Assembly: GCA_049314715.1 (NCBI GenBank)
Contig: JBMOEL010000044.1
Coordinates: 1-13,377, forward strand
Source: JAFLDD01 sp049314715
GTDB lineage: Bacteria > Pseudomonadota > Alphaproteobacteria > Rickettsiales > UBA3002
Length of the DNA stretch: 13,377 bases
Reading direction: 5' to 3'
Under the pieces are notes generated by a model. That model saw nothing but the letters and a program-made list of their open reading frames with translations. It searched no databases and was not told the origin of the DNA. Position 1 is the first letter of the stretch; each line of letters starts with the position of its first letter. This document shows positions 13,115 through 13,377 of this stretch, one piece after another. The position numbers were made by a program, and so were the translations under genes.

Positions 13115-13377
13115 AACGGATTTTTGGGGCTTTCAGTAAGCACGGTTTGCAAGGACCGGCGGGCTTCTTCAGGATTTCCCGAAGCACTTGTGACAAGGGC
13201 GCGGCCTACTTGTGCATCCAGATTTTGTGGCTGAAGCGCAATCACGCGCTCGAACCCCGTTCCAGCCAATGCAATATTGCGGTTTTGAAAGTACAGTGCT
13301 GCAAGGTTCATTTGAGCAGGAATGTTGGTGGGGTCAATGGACAGCGCTTTTTTCCAGTCCTCGCGCGCATCCAGAGG
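13093..13377 (-). CDS. TPR-repeat protein fragment, truncated at both sides
   Basis: The open frame enters from the right edge and ends at a TAA at 13095-13093, where it runs into lipA. Ninety-four residues are visible. They show TPR helices: DWKKALSIDPTNIPAQMNLAALYFQ, FERVIALQPQNLDAQVGRAL and EEARRSLQTVLTESPKNPLLLANLG, with the usual A-A-P spacing. Residues NPLLLANLG should start a further TPR helix, but the stop follows at once, so the gene is cut where the lipA sequence begins. TadD-type Flp-pilus proteins have this style of repeats, as do many others, so no name is given. Confidence 0.85.
   Translation of the reverse strand, partial: PLDAREDWKKALSIDPTNIPAQMNLAALYFQNRNIALAGTGFERVIALQPQNLDAQVGRALVTSASGNPEEARRSLQTVLTESPKNPLLLANLG

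Noticed and set aside
12473..13377. A single frameshifted lipA spanning to the right edge
   Set aside because: The upstream frame codes for TPR repeats, not the LipA N-terminus; no CxxxCxxC motif occurs in any frame of the region.
1..13377. CRISPR array or insertion sequence
   Set aside because: No regularly spaced identical repeats with unique spacers, no transposase or integrase motifs; the repeats near tRNA-Ser are too few and irregular.

Overview
The window looks like chromosomal DNA of a flagellated alphaproteobacterium of moderate GC content. The evidence is a flagellar M-ring gene (fliF), the lipA–coq10/ratA gene pair typical of alphaproteobacteria, a LipA C-terminus of alphaproteobacterial type, an HU-type histone-like protein, and many genes with clear Shine-Dalgarno sites. 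The genus cannot be told from this sequence. Several lineage-specific orphan genes and an ankyrin-like protein would fit a host- or protist-associated lineage, but that is inference.

Layout. Bases 1-824 (minus) hold the 5' part of fliF, running off the left edge. From 1029 to 6213 a minus-strand series holds, in order of transcription, an ankyrin-like multidomain orphan, a GNAT acetyltransferase, an M17 leucyl aminopeptidase, an orphan protein with two membrane segments, and a MarR-family regulator. Gaps are 6-82 bp, so much of it may be one transcription unit. Bases 6214-6380 are a divergent promoter region with a strong 19-bp Fur-box-like palindrome just upstream of a histidine-rich orphan on the plus strand (6381-7301). 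That gene converges on ridA, which follows an HU-like gene and a clear Rho-independent terminator.

Bases 8317-9220 hold a lower-GC two-gene unit: a small lipoprotein and a DUF2971-like orphan that overlap. Next is an unusual region around a tRNA-Ser(GGA) gene (9571-9658, minus). The tRNA has U rather than the expected G as discriminator base and is surrounded by partial direct and inverted copies of its own ends and by strong hairpins (9433-9584 and 9719-9801). The plus strand then carries a compact operon: a COG4705/DUF347 membrane protein, cmoA (carboxy-SAM synthase for tRNA wobble modification) and an isoprenylcysteine-methyltransferase-like membrane protein. This converges on coq10/ratA and lipA (minus).

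The right end is broken. lipA lacks its N-terminal third, including both iron-sulfur cysteine motifs, and is joined within a few bases to a TPR-protein gene that itself stops abruptly. This is either a real deletion or an assembly/chimera junction, and it is the most important thing to check before using this part of the sequence. No CRISPR array, insertion sequence, integrase or rRNA was seen. The most interesting biological leads are the Fur-box/His-rich orphan, the tRNA-Ser repeat neighbourhood, and the ankyrin-like protein with an unrecognised C-terminal domain.
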